Source: WHSP01 sp964424945
Lineage (GTDB): Bacteria; Gemmatimonadota; Gemmatimonadetes; Longimicrobiales; Longimicrobiaceae
Reading direction: 5' to 3'
Assembly: GCA_964424945.1 (NCBI GenBank)
Contig: CAYRLB010000038.1
Coordinates: 1-24,009 of the forward strand
DNA: 24,009 nt
The notes beneath the pieces are model-generated. The model was not told the DNA's origin and did not search any database. It saw nothing but the letters and a program-made list of their open reading frames with translations. The translations under genes and the position numbers were made by a program. Of the stretch, positions 1 through 7,866 are shown piece by piece (position 1 is the first letter of the stretch; every line of letters starts with the position of its first letter).

Positions 1-1135
1 CGATCCCCATCACCACGATCATCACCGGCTCGAGCACCGACGTCAGCGCGCCAACCGCGGCGTCGACTTCGTCATCATAGAAGTCCGCGATCTTCGACAA
101 CATCTCATCGAGGCCGCCGGTCTGCTCTCCCACGTTGATCATCTGCACGACCATCGGGGGGAAGACGCCGGACTGCTTCAGCGGGTCGGCGATCGTCGCG
201 CCCCCGGCGATCGAGCGGCGCGACTGCATCACAGCATCGTGAACGACGCGATTACCGGCGGTCCGCGCAGTGATTTCGAGCCCTTCCAAAATCGACACGC
301 CCGATGACACGAGCGTTCCCAGCGTCCGCGTGAAGCGGGACACCGCTGCCTTGCGGATCAGACTGCCGAGGATCGGCATCCGCAGCAGCATCCGGTCGAT
401 CGCCAGCTGCCCACCCGAAGTCCTGTAGTACTGCCGGATCGCAACGACCATCCCGATCAAGCCGACGAAGATGAGCAGGATGTAGTTCTGGAGGAACTCG
501 CTGACCCCAAGCACCACCCGGGTCGGCGTCGGAAGCGCCATTCCGGCGCTCGTGAAGATCTCCGCGAAAATCGGGACGACCTTCCAGAGCAGGATCGTCG
601 TCGCGGCGAGCACCACGAACAGCACGACCACCGGATAGGTCATCGCGCCTCTGATTTTCCGCGCGAGCGCGTCATTCTTCTCGAGGAAGAGCGCGAGCCG
701 GTTGAGGATGGTGTCGAGAATACCGCCCGCTTCGCCCGCGGCCACCATGTTCACATATAGATCGCTGAAGATCTTCGGGTGGCGGCGCATTGCGTCGGCA
801 AGCGTCTGCCCCGCCTGAATATCGTTCAGGACGGCACTGATAACCTTCTGCAGATGCTCGTTCTCGCACTGTTCGGCAAGAATCGTCAGGCTCTGCACCA
901 GCGGCAGCCCTGCGTTGATCATCGTCGAGAACTGACGCGTGAAGATGACGATCTCCCGCATCTTCACGCCCGTCCCGATCGTGATCGAGATGTCCTTCGA
1001 CTTCGTCCTGATCGCGAGGGGGACGAGCCGCTGCCGACGCAGGAAGGTTACGACCTCATCCCGCGTCGGGAGGTCGATCTCCCCTGTCTGGATCTCACCG
1101 GCGGTCGACCGGGCGGAATAGGAGAAGGTAGGCAC
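1..1135 (-). CDS. pilC: Type IV pilus inner-membrane platform protein PilC (3' end cut by window edge)
   Basis: About 378 residues are visible. The protein starts MPTFSYSARSTAGE and has two T2SSF-type repeats, one around residues 65-190 (REIVIFTRQFSTMINAGLPL) and one around 270-378 (FTRTLGTLVSSGVSILEGLE). Three features are typical of the family: the ends of the repeats (AGEAGG, GEQTGG), a hydrophobic segment after the first repeat (YPVVVLFVVLAATTILLW), and the start of a last membrane segment (EPVMIVVMG) at the window edge. About 25 residues should be missing. PilC/GspF anchors the PilB and PilT motors in the inner membrane. The start is GTG at 1135; an in-frame stop lies 21 nt upstream and no ATG lies between. 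There is no clear Shine-Dalgarno sequence; a heptanucleotide repeat occupies that position. It is the last visible gene of comEA-pilB-pilT-pilC. The family is certain; the choice of PilC over GspF rests on the pilB/pilT neighbours. Confidence 0.93.
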   Translation of the reverse strand, partial: MPTFSYSARSTAGEIQTGEIDLPTRDEVVTFLRRQRLVPLAIRTKSKDISITIGTGVKMREIVIFTRQFSTMINAGLPLVQSLTILAEQCENEHLQKVISAVLNDIQAGQTLADAMRRHPKIFSDLYVNMVAAGEAGGILDTILNRLALFLEKNDALARKIRGAMTYPVVVLFVVLAATTILLWKVVPIFAEIFTSAGMALPTPTRVVLGVSEFLQNYILLIFVGLIGMVVAIRQYYRTSGGQLAIDRMLLRMPILGSLIRKAAVSRFTRTLGTLVSSGVSILEGLEITARTAGNRVVHDAVMQSRRSIAGGATIADPLKQSGVFPPMVVQMINVGEQTGGLDEMLSKIADFYDDEVDAAVGALTSVLEPVMIVVMGI

Positions 1136-1140
1136 GATAA

Positions 1141-1161
1141 TGTTAACTGTCAGCTGTCAGC
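1141..1161 (-). repeat. Three 7-bp tandem units just before pilC
   Basis: On the minus strand this reads as GCTGACA, GCTGACA, GTTAACA, two perfect units and one degenerate unit, ending 5 nt before the pilC GTG. A related array precedes pilT (2304-2324). The function is unknown. It replaces the position where a ribosome binding site would be expected. Confidence 0.6.
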
Positions 1162-1221
1162 CGCGGGTTCGTCGGTCTGCTTCGGGACTCGGCATTCTGG
1201 ACGACTTCATGCCACTCCGGC

Positions 1222-2295
1222 CTACGCCGGGACCGGGTCTCCGACCATCCTTAGAAATTCGGCGGGATCGGCCGACGCCCTCAGGCACTCCTCCAGCGTC
1301 ACTTCCCGCTGCACATAATGCTGATAGAGCGAATCGTTCAGCGTCTGCATCCCGTGCTTCTTCCCTGACTGGATGATCGAGTAGATCTGATGGACCTTGT
1401 CGTCGCGGATGCAGGCGCGCACGGCAGGTGTACAGATCATCACCTCGCTGGCGACCACCCGCCCGCTCCCCCTCGCCTTCGGAAGCAGAGTCTGCGTGAC
1501 GACACCCTCGAGGACGAACGCGAGTTGCGCCCTCACCTGGGACTGCTGATGCGACGGGAACACATCGATGATGCGGTTGATGCTCTCCGCCGCAGAGTTC
1601 GTGTGGAGCGTCGCGAGACAAAGGTGTCCGGTCTCGGAGATCGTCAGCGCCGCCTGAATCGTCTCCAGATCGCGCATCTCCCCGACGAGGATGACGTCTG
1701 GATCCTGTCGTAGCGCATACTTGAGCGCCTGCGCGAAACTCTTCGTGTCGCCGCCGACCTCCCGCTGGTTCACCATGCACCCCTGATGGCGATGGATGAA
1801 CTCGATCGGATCCTCGATCGTCAGAATGTGTCCCCGTCGCTCACGATTGATCTTGTCGAGCATCGCTGCGAGAGTCGTCGTCTTGCCCGAACCGGTCGGC
1901 CCGGTCACCAGCACCAGCCCGCGGGGCCGCTCCGCAAGCTTCCCGAGAACGGGTGGCACGCCAAGCTCTTCCAGCGCCGTGATCTTGAAGGGGACCTGCC
2001 GGATCGCGAGGGCCACACAGCCGCGCTGTCTGAACGCGTTTGCGCGGAACCGCGACAGGTTCTGGATTCCGAACGAAAAGTCGAGCTCATCCTCGTTCTC
2101 GAATCGCTTCTTCTGCTGCTCGCTGAGGATGGAGTAGGTCAGGGCCAGCGTATCCCTGGGGGTGAGCACCTCCTCATAGGAGCTGTTCACGATCGACCCA
2201 TCGATGCGCAGCTTCGGTCGCTCCGCAGCAGTGATGTGAAGATCCGATGCGCCACGGCGGATCATTTCGTCCAGAAGGGATCGGAGATCGAGCAT
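1222..2295 (-). CDS. pilT: Type IV pilus retraction ATPase PilT
   Basis: A 357-residue secretion ATPase of the PilT type; the usual length is about 345-380. The N-terminal domain has the family signature RRGASDLHIT. The core has Walker A GPTGSGKTTT (about residues 132-141), an Asp box (LTIEDPIEF), Walker B (DPDVILVGEMRD) and a His box (TGHLCLATLHTN). The C-terminal PilT-type motif is AVRACIRDDKVHQI, a variant of the AIRNLIR motif needed for retraction; this separates it from PilB. The N-terminal MshEN domain and the zinc cysteines of PilB are absent. PilT depolymerises pili from the cytoplasmic face, driving twitching and DNA uptake. I chose the ATG at 2295; a TTG codon lies directly before it. 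It lies downstream of pilB after a gap of about 200 bp and upstream of pilC after 86 bp, probably in one operon. Confidence 0.95.
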   Translation of the reverse strand: MLDLRSLLDEMIRRGASDLHITAAERPKLRIDGSIVNSSYEEVLTPRDTLALTYSILSEQQKKRFENEDELDFSFGIQNLSRFRANAFRQRGCVALAIRQVPFKITALEELGVPPVLGKLAERPRGLVLVTGPTGSGKTTTLAAMLDKINRERRGHILTIEDPIEFIHRHQGCMVNQREVGGDTKSFAQALKYALRQDPDVILVGEMRDLETIQAALTISETGHLCLATLHTNSAAESINRIIDVFPSHQQSQVRAQLAFVLEGVVTQTLLPKARGSGRVVASEVMICTPAVRACIRDDKVHQIYSIIQSGKKHGMQTLNDSLYQHYVQREVTLEECLRASADPAEFLRMVGDPVPA

Positions 2296-2303
2296 CAATG
2301 AGC

Positions 2304-2324
2304 TATCGGCTGTCGGCTGTCAGC
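2304..2324 (-). repeat. Three 7-bp tandem units just before pilT
   Basis: On the minus strand this reads GCTGACA, GCCGACA, GCCGATA, with consensus GCYGAYA, ending 8 nt before the pilT ATG. The units match those before pilC (1141-1161). A more degenerate relative may lie before purA (13541-13560). No protein is encoded here. The rest of the 200-bp pilB-pilT spacer shows nothing I can identify. Confidence 0.6.
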
Positions 2325-2500
2325 GATCAGACCTTCGGCGCGGCTATTGTAGCGCGCCGGAGGCTGGCGAATCGTGCAAAGTGCGACGGGCACCGCGATA
2401 TGCCGCGTCAACGACCAGGCTGTGTCGAGATTCTACGTCCGTTTTCGGTGATTCTCGGCTTTCGGGTCCAATATCCGTGCCCCGTCCCGAGTCTTCAGGC

Positions 2501-4276
2501 TCACCCCGCCGTCTCCTTCACAACCTCTTCCAGCGTCGTCACTCCCGCCTTCACCTTCACCATTCCGTCCATTCGCAGGGTCAGCATGCCGTCGCCGATT
2601 GCCTGATCGCGAAGATCCGCGGTAGAGGCGCCTTGCAGGATCATCCGCCGCAGGGTCGGTGACATTGCCATGACCTCGTACAAACCCTGCCGCCCCCGAT
2701 AACCGCTGCCGGAGCATCCTTCGCAACCCTTCCCCCGGTAGAAGGTGATTTCCTGCGCCATTTCTGGAGTGATCCCCGCCGCCGACAGATACTCAGCGGG
2801 ATATGTCACCTCCTGCTTGCACTTCGCACAGATACGGCGTACGAGCCGCTGCGCGGTGATGAGATTCACCGCCGACGCGACATTGAAGGGCTCGATCCCC
2901 ATATCCACCATGCGGGTAATCGTCGAGGGCGCGTCATTCGTGTGCAGCGTCGAAAGCACGAGATGGCCGGTCAGCGCCGCCTTGATCGCGATCGATCCGG
3001 TATCGATATCCCGGATCTCCCCGACCATGATGATATTCGGGTCCTGCCGCAGAAACGCTCGAAGGGCGGCCGAGAAGGTCAGCCCGATATCCCCGCGGAC
3101 CTGTACCTGGTTGATCCCCTGAAGATTGTATTCGACGGGATCCTCAGCGGTCATGATGTTCACCTCGTCGGTGTTCACCTTCGACAGCGCCGAATACAGC
3201 GTGGTGGTCTTCCCGGAGCCGGTCGGACCGGTGACGAGCACCATCCCATATGGGTTCAGGATCGCCTTCATGAAGTCCTCCTGGGCCTTCGGCTCCATGC
3301 CGAACGCCTCGAGGTCCAGCGTCAGATTCCCCTTGTCCAGGATCCGGAGGACGATCTTCTCCCCGAAGAGGGTCGGGAGCGTCGAAACACGGAAATCGAT
3401 GACCTTCCGCCCGATCCGCAGCTTGATGCGACCGTCCTGCGGGAGCCTCCGTTCCGCGATATTGAGATCCGCCAGAATCTTGAAGCGGGAAATCAGCGCG
3501 GCCTTCATCTTCGGGGGCGGCCGCATGATCTCCTGCAGCACGCCATCGATGCGGTAGCGAACGCGGACGTCCTTCTCGTAGCACTCGAAATGGATGTCGG
3601 AAGCTCCCCGGGCGACGGCATCGTTCAGGATTCCATTGATGAGCTTCACGACAGGCGCCTCCTCTACCTGCGCCTGCATCATCCCCACGGAGAACTCCTC
3701 TTCCTCCTCCTCCATCACCTCGATGTCGCTCTCCTGATCGAGCTGCTTCAGGAGATCCTGGATACGCTCCTCGGCGACGTCGTACTCCCTCTCGACGACC
3801 TTCCGCAGGGTGAACTCTCCCGCGATGACCGGTTCGATCTCGAACCGGGTGATGAACTTGAGGTCATCGATGGCACTCATGTCGCCGGGGTCGCTCATCG
3901 CGACAGTGAGCGTCCGACCGACGCGGCGGAGGGGCACGACGAGGTGCCGGAGGGCCAGATCGGCGGGGACGAGCTTCAGAAGCTTCGGGTCGAGGCGCGC
4001 CCGCTCGAGGTCTACGGCCGGTACCCGATGCTGGCGAGCGAGCGTTATCGCAAGGTCGTGCTCCCCGACGAAACCGAGCTTCACCAGGCTGTACCCGAGC
4101 CGTGTACCGGCGGACTGCGCATCCGCCAGGGCCCGATCGAGCTGTTCTCTCGAGATCACGCCATCCCGGACGAGCATCTCTCCGATGCGGGCGGCGGCAG
4201 CAACAACAACCATTGTGTCAGATCGTCCCAATGCGTCAGACAATGTCCGGGACCATGTGCGGCCATTCGCCTTCAC
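2501..4276 (-). CDS. pilB: Type IV pilus extension ATPase PilB
   Basis: A 591-residue GspE/PilB ATPase. An MshEN-type N-terminal domain (about 30-165; IGEMLVRDGVISREQLDRAL) is followed by an acidic linker with seven consecutive Glu (about 189-195). The ATPase core has ARGASDIHFE (222-231), Walker A GPTGSGKTTT (350-359), Asp box MTAEDPVEY, Walker B QDPNIIMVGEIRD, and His box TGHLVLSTLHTND. A zinc-binding cysteine quartet (C483, C486, C518, C521), typical of PilB/GspE and absent in PilT, is intact. It powers pilin polymerisation at the inner membrane. The start is uncertain. The GTG at 4276 overlaps the comEA stop as GTGA, suggesting coupling, while an ATG at 4213 would give a protein starting MVVVAAAARIGEML that still holds the whole MshEN domain. 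The family is certain. GspE of a type II system is the alternative, but the adjacent pilT argues for pili. Confidence 0.95.
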   Translation of the reverse strand: MKANGRTWSRTLSDALGRSDTMVVVAAAARIGEMLVRDGVISREQLDRALADAQSAGTRLGYSLVKLGFVGEHDLAITLARQHRVPAVDLERARLDPKLLKLVPADLALRHLVVPLRRVGRTLTVAMSDPGDMSAIDDLKFITRFEIEPVIAGEFTLRKVVEREYDVAEERIQDLLKQLDQESDIEVMEEEEEEFSVGMMQAQVEEAPVVKLINGILNDAVARGASDIHFECYEKDVRVRYRIDGVLQEIMRPPPKMKAALISRFKILADLNIAERRLPQDGRIKLRIGRKVIDFRVSTLPTLFGEKIVLRILDKGNLTLDLEAFGMEPKAQEDFMKAILNPYGMVLVTGPTGSGKTTTLYSALSKVNTDEVNIMTAEDPVEYNLQGINQVQVRGDIGLTFSAALRAFLRQDPNIIMVGEIRDIDTGSIAIKAALTGHLVLSTLHTNDAPSTITRMVDMGIEPFNVASAVNLITAQRLVRRICAKCKQEVTYPAEYLSAAGITPEMAQEITFYRGKGCEGCSGSGYRGRQGLYEVMAMSPTLRRMILQGASTADLRDQAIGDGMLTLRMDGMVKVKAGVTTLEEVVKETAG

Positions 4277-4935
4277 TGGCCCAGCCGTGCAGAACGTTCA
4301 AGTCTTGCCCGCAGGGCGGGGCCGATGCCGGACACCTCCTCGAGGTCCTCCCAGCTTCGGAACCGCCCGTGCTCATTGCGGTGCGCCACGATCCGCGAGG
4401 CGATCGACGGGCCGATGCCGGGCAACGTCTGAAGATCAGCTTCGTCGGCACGGTTGATGTCGACACGTGCTGACGCCGTACTCCGCGCCCCGCTGCGCGA
4501 CCCCGCAGTTGCGGGAAGTGTCACATGAGCGGAGATCCGTCCGAGAAGCGCATCCCCGATTCCGGACACCTCGCGAAGATCCTGCAGGGAGCCGAAACGC
4601 CCATTCGCCTGCCGATGGGCTACGATCCGGTCCGCGAGGGCCGGCCCGATCCCGGGCAGTCGGTCCAGCTCGACGGCAGAAGCGCGGTTCGGATCGATCT
4701 TCTCGCCTTCATCCAGGGGGCGCGATCGCTGGCGTCCCTCCTCGACCTCGGCCGCGACGCGCGTTGTAAGCGACGCAGCCGACCCGAAGCTCGAAGTATC
4801 GGCTGCCAGCCGTCCGGACTCGACTCCAATTGCCGAAGTCTCTCGCGCCAGAAGGTGACGAGCGGCCCCTCCTCCGGTCAGCAGAAGGCAGAGAACGAGC
4901 AGGGCGAGGCGTTCCTGCGGTGTCATCTCGAGCAT
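4273..4935 (-). CDS. comEA: ComEA-like DNA-binding competence protein with two helix-hairpin-helix domains
   Basis: A 220-residue protein. An N-terminal membrane anchor (LALLVLCLLLTGGGAARHLL, about residues 10-29) is followed by a polar linker and two complete ComEA-type double helix-hairpin-helix units. The first spans about 81-136 (RLPGIGPALADRIVAHR then EVSGIGDAL) and the second about 159-213 (TLPGIGPSIASRIVAHR then EVSGIGPAL). ComEA binds incoming double-stranded DNA in the periplasm and works with type IV pili to pull DNA across the outer membrane. Typical ComEA proteins have one such unit, so the internal duplication is noteworthy. The gene heads the pil operon and its stop codon overlaps the GTG start of pilB, so DNA uptake and pilus genes are probably co-expressed. 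It is divergent from lptF. The start is the first ATG; a second ATG lies three codons on. Confidence 0.88.
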   Translation of the reverse strand: MLEMTPQERLALLVLCLLLTGGGAARHLLARETSAIGVESGRLAADTSSFGSAASLTTRVAAEVEEGRQRSRPLDEGEKIDPNRASAVELDRLPGIGPALADRIVAHRQANGRFGSLQDLREVSGIGDALLGRISAHVTLPATAGSRSGARSTASARVDINRADEADLQTLPGIGPSIASRIVAHRNEHGRFRSWEDLEEVSGIGPALRARLERSARLGQ

Positions 4936-5284
4936 GTGGAAGTCACTCCGGGTCCCGTTCGTCAGTCAGCTCTTCCTGAGCAACCGGGTCGGAGAGGCGG
5001 AACCCTGCCGGACCGTCCCGTGCAACGGCCAAGATACCGGGCCCGCGGCCAGAAACTCTGTCTGTATCGGGTCAAATCGAGCGATATCGTCAATTCGGGC
5101 ATCGACGGCTCGGCATGAAGCGGAATCCTCTGTACTTTCATGTCCAGCGTACTGGCGAATCCGCCGGGAAAGTGACCGGAACAGTCTACGTTTGGCGGCT
5201 CAGGCCCTTGGCAGCGATAAAGCGGACCGTCCGCGGGGTGCGGGTGTAGTACGCGCCCGAAACCGGATCGTCCGAACTGACAAA
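4936..5284. other. Divergent intergenic region comEA / lptF (349 bp)
   Basis: This must hold the promoters of the comEA-pil operon (leftward) and of lptF (rightward). An open frame continuous with lptF extends left through it to 4934, but its translation has no family resemblance and the conserved LptF N-terminus begins only at 5285, so I treat it as noncoding. I saw no tRNA, strong terminator or repeat. Confidence 0.6.
5192..5221 (+). promoter_or_regulatory. Possible sigma-70-type promoter for lptF
   Basis: TTGGCG (5192-5197) and GATAAA (5216-5221) are separated by 18 bp, each matching 4 of 6 consensus positions, about 64 bp before the lptF start. In GC-rich DNA such matches arise by chance, so this is only a candidate. 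Confidence 0.25.
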
Positions 5285-6670
5285 ATGAAGATCCTTACAC
5301 GCTATCTGCTGCGGGCCCACATCGGACCCTTCTTCTTCGCGCTGATCACGCTGACAGGCGTCATCCTGATCAATACGCTCGCGAAGGAGCTGGCGAGTTT
5401 CGCGGGTAAAGGCCTTCCGGTACCCATCATCCTGGAATTCTTCGTCCTCTCGCTGCCGGCAAATTTAGCGCTGACGCTGCCGATGTCTGTGCTCGTCGCC
5501 GTGCTCTACGCCTTCTCGACACTCGCTGCCGAGAATGAGATCATGGCGCTGCGGGCGAATGGCATCGATCTGCGCCGCTTTGCCTTCCCCATGATCATCG
5601 CTGCCTGCCTCTTCGCCGGGGGGATGATCTGGTTCAACGATCGGGTTCTTCCGACGGCCAACTATCGCTGGCGGATCCTGATGATGGACGTCGCCCAGGC
5701 ACGCCCCCTCACCGCCTGGCAGGAGAAGTTTCTCAACCCCATTCAGGACGGCAGCGGAACGGTCCCCTATTATCTGGAGGCGGCCCAGTTTGACCGGGGG
5801 GCCGGGAAGATGATCGATGTGACGATCTTCGATGTCGCGAGTGACCAGGTGACCCGAACCATCGAGGCCGATTCGGGGCTCATCCAGCAGAACGCCGCCC
5901 GTACCGACATGCTCCTGACGCTGTACGACGGGGAGATCAGGGAGGTGGACTTCAACGAGCCGGCGAACTTCGGGGTATCGAAGTTCGAGCAGCAGGTGAT
6001 GCGGCTGACGGGGGTCTCCCAGACTCTCCAGCGCAATACCGGAGCGGGCTACCGGACGGATCGTGACATGACGATCGGGATGATGCAGGCCCGTATCGAT
6101 TCAGTATCCGTCGAGCGTGACGCGTATCTCGCCGCAGCCGAAGATCCGGCGGGGATATCGGCGGCGGCCGGCGCTCCGAGCGATGTCGCGGCTGACTCGG
6201 CGACTCCGGCCCCTTCGCGCCCTCTGAACTTTCCTAACGCTGCCGGCCGCGATCCCGTTGAGTACGCGAACTCCCGCGCCCGCGCACTGGAAGCCGACAT
6301 CCGGGATCTGCAGGTGGAGATCCAGAAGAAGTACTCGATCGCCGTAGCTGCTCTCGTCTACGTCCTGATCGGCGTCCCTATCGCGCTGCGCTTCTCGCAG
6401 GGCGGCATCGGAATGGTGATCGCGGTGAGTCTCTCGATCTTCGGGATCTATTATGTCGGGTTGATCGGCGGGGAGACGCTGGCGGGCCGAGGCTATATGA
6501 CGCCCTACCTGTCGATGTGGCTCACCAACATCCTCTTCGGAAGTCTCGGTCTGGTCGGATATCTCCTTCTCGGCCGCGAGTATGGGACGTCCCGCGGAGG
6601 GGCGATGGGTGAGCGCTTCTTCCGGCTCAAAGAGCGCCTGCGACGCACCCGGACCGCCGAAGGCTCGTGA
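5285..6670 (+). CDS. lptF: LPS export permease subunit LptF
   Basis: A 461-residue YjgP/YjgQ-family permease. It starts MKILTRYLLRAHIGPFFFAL and shows membrane segments near 14-33, 57-80 and 100-117, a periplasmic beta-jellyroll region (about 120-265), and C-terminal membrane segments near 351-370, 374-395 and 412-430. With LptG and the ATPase LptB it extracts LPS from the inner membrane and hands it to the periplasmic bridge. E. coli LptF is about 366 residues. The extra length is mainly an Ala/Pro-rich stretch plus a charged helix between the jellyroll and the fourth membrane segment (about 270-350). I chose the ATG at 5285 because the family N-terminus begins there, although the frame is open further upstream. 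It overlaps lptG by 4 bp (GTGA), so translation is probably coupled. Confidence 0.92.
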   Translation: MKILTRYLLRAHIGPFFFALITLTGVILINTLAKELASFAGKGLPVPIILEFFVLSLPANLALTLPMSVLVAVLYAFSTLAAENEIMALRANGIDLRRFAFPMIIAACLFAGGMIWFNDRVLPTANYRWRILMMDVAQARPLTAWQEKFLNPIQDGSGTVPYYLEAAQFDRGAGKMIDVTIFDVASDQVTRTIEADSGLIQQNAARTDMLLTLYDGEIREVDFNEPANFGVSKFEQQVMRLTGVSQTLQRNTGAGYRTDRDMTIGMMQARIDSVSVERDAYLAAAEDPAGISAAAGAPSDVAADSATPAPSRPLNFPNAAGRDPVEYANSRARALEADIRDLQVEIQKKYSIAVAALVYVLIGVPIALRFSQGGIGMVIAVSLSIFGIYYVGLIGGETLAGRGYMTPYLSMWLTNILFGSLGLVGYLLLGREYGTSRGGAMGERFFRLKERLRRTRTAEGS

Positions 6671-7740
6671 AGATCTTCGACCGATACCTGCTCCGGCAGT
6701 TCCTGGGCACGTTCGTCCTTCTGGTGCTCGCGCTGCCCTTCCTCTTCCTGATCACCGATCTAACGGAGAATCTGGAGGATTATATCGGGCAGGGGATGCG
6801 AATGGTCTCCGTTGCGCGCTCGTACATCTTCCTGATGCCGCAGCTGATCTTCTACAGCTTCCCGATCGCCGCGCTCATCGCGACGGTGTTCACGATCGGG
6901 AACATGACCCGGCATCAGGAGATCACCGCCGCGAAGGCAGGTGGCGTAAGCTTCTATCGGCTCACGCTTCCGATCGTGGTGACCGGTCTCCTGCTGAGCA
7001 CCGCGGCGGTAGGCATCGCAGAGGCTGTCCCGGTCGCGAACCAGCGACGGGCGGAGCTCCTGGGGACGAGGGAGAGGTTCACGATCCCGATCAAGCTGAA
7101 CCTGGTATATCGTACAGAGACAGGCCGGACGCTCTCTGCCAATCAGCTGAACGGTCTCACCCACTCGATGGAGAAAGTGGTCATCGAGGGAGGTGATCCC
7201 TCCGCCGACCTGTGGGTCCAGCACGCAGCGGCCGGTGCCGCGTGGAACGAGCAGGATGGATGGACGCTTCGGGATGGATACATGCGGTGGCGCGACAGCA
7301 CCGGCCTCGAATCCACGATGAAGTTCACGGTGATGCAAACTTCGGATCTGACGGAGAGGCCGGAAGTGCTCCTCGCGTCCGCGAAGACACCCGAGGAGAT
7401 GCGCTACAGCGAGCTGCAGAATTACATCGGTGTGGTGGAGCGGTCGGGCGGGGATCCGCGGGAAGCCGAGGTCAACCTGGCACAGCGGCTTTCACTCTCG
7501 ATGGCGGTCTTCGTGATCGTCCTTTTCGGGCTTCCACTCACGACCAGCAACCGGCGAGGGGGAGGTACGGCGTTCGGGATCGGGATGAGCCTGGCGATTA
7601 CGATGGTCTACCTGATGCTCTTCAAGGTCGGTGAGGCGATGGGTGAGAGTGGCGCCCTTTCGCCCTTCGTAGCGGCGTGGACTCCGAACATCCTCTTCCT
7701 CGGCGCGGCCTCCGTCTTTCTCTGGCGAGTGAAGACCTGA
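6667..7740 (+). CDS. lptG: LPS export permease subunit LptG
   Basis: A 357-residue YjgP/YjgQ-family permease, normal in length. It begins MKIFDRYLLRQFLGTFVLLV and has the usual three N-terminal membrane segments, including LIFYSFPIAALIATVFTIGN. The EITAAKAGGVSFYRL loop, a periplasmic jellyroll (about residues 115-265) and three C-terminal membrane segments follow (about 275-355, including AVFVIVLFGLPLTT). It pairs with LptF in the LptB2FG transporter. The start is a GTG overlapping the lptF TGA, a sign of coupled translation giving equal amounts of both subunits. It lacks the long insertion seen in LptF. The gene ends convergently with hisF. Assignment to LptG rather than LptF rests on gene order and length. 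Confidence 0.9.
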   Translation: MKIFDRYLLRQFLGTFVLLVLALPFLFLITDLTENLEDYIGQGMRMVSVARSYIFLMPQLIFYSFPIAALIATVFTIGNMTRHQEITAAKAGGVSFYRLTLPIVVTGLLLSTAAVGIAEAVPVANQRRAELLGTRERFTIPIKLNLVYRTETGRTLSANQLNGLTHSMEKVVIEGGDPSADLWVQHAAAGAAWNEQDGWTLRDGYMRWRDSTGLESTMKFTVMQTSDLTERPEVLLASAKTPEEMRYSELQNYIGVVERSGGDPREAEVNLAQRLSLSMAVFVIVLFGLPLTTSNRRGGGTAFGIGMSLAITMVYLMLFKVGEAMGESGALSPFVAAWTPNILFLGAASVFLWRVKT

Positions 7741-7762
7741 GGACGGCTTCCGCTGGTCAGTC

Positions 7763-7797
7763 GGGCTCCGCGGAGCTCCAACTGGCTTCCGAAAGCC
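7763..7797. terminator. Two small inverted repeats in the lptG/hisF convergent gap (weak terminator candidates)
   Basis: A self-complementary 12-mer, GCTCCGCGGAGC (7765-7776), extends to 8 bp per arm with one wobble. A second stem, GGCTT/AAGCC, spans 7784-7797. Both lie in the 126-bp gap where lptG and hisF converge. Neither is followed by a T-run, so classic intrinsic termination is not supported. Confidence 0.3.
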
Positions 7798-7866
7798 GCG
7801 CCAGACCCTTCGCCCGTGGACTCGATGGCGGACGGACCGAACGCGGTAATCAGGAAGGAGCTTCCC

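Noticed and set aside
2942..4432. Long plus-strand open frame (496 codons) antisense to pilB and comEA
   Set aside because: A shadow; pilB and comEA are unambiguous on the other strand.
4934..5284. N-terminal extension of lptF by 117 codons
   Set aside because: The conserved LptF N-terminus starts at the ATG at 5285; the upstream translation is featureless and overlaps the comEA start.
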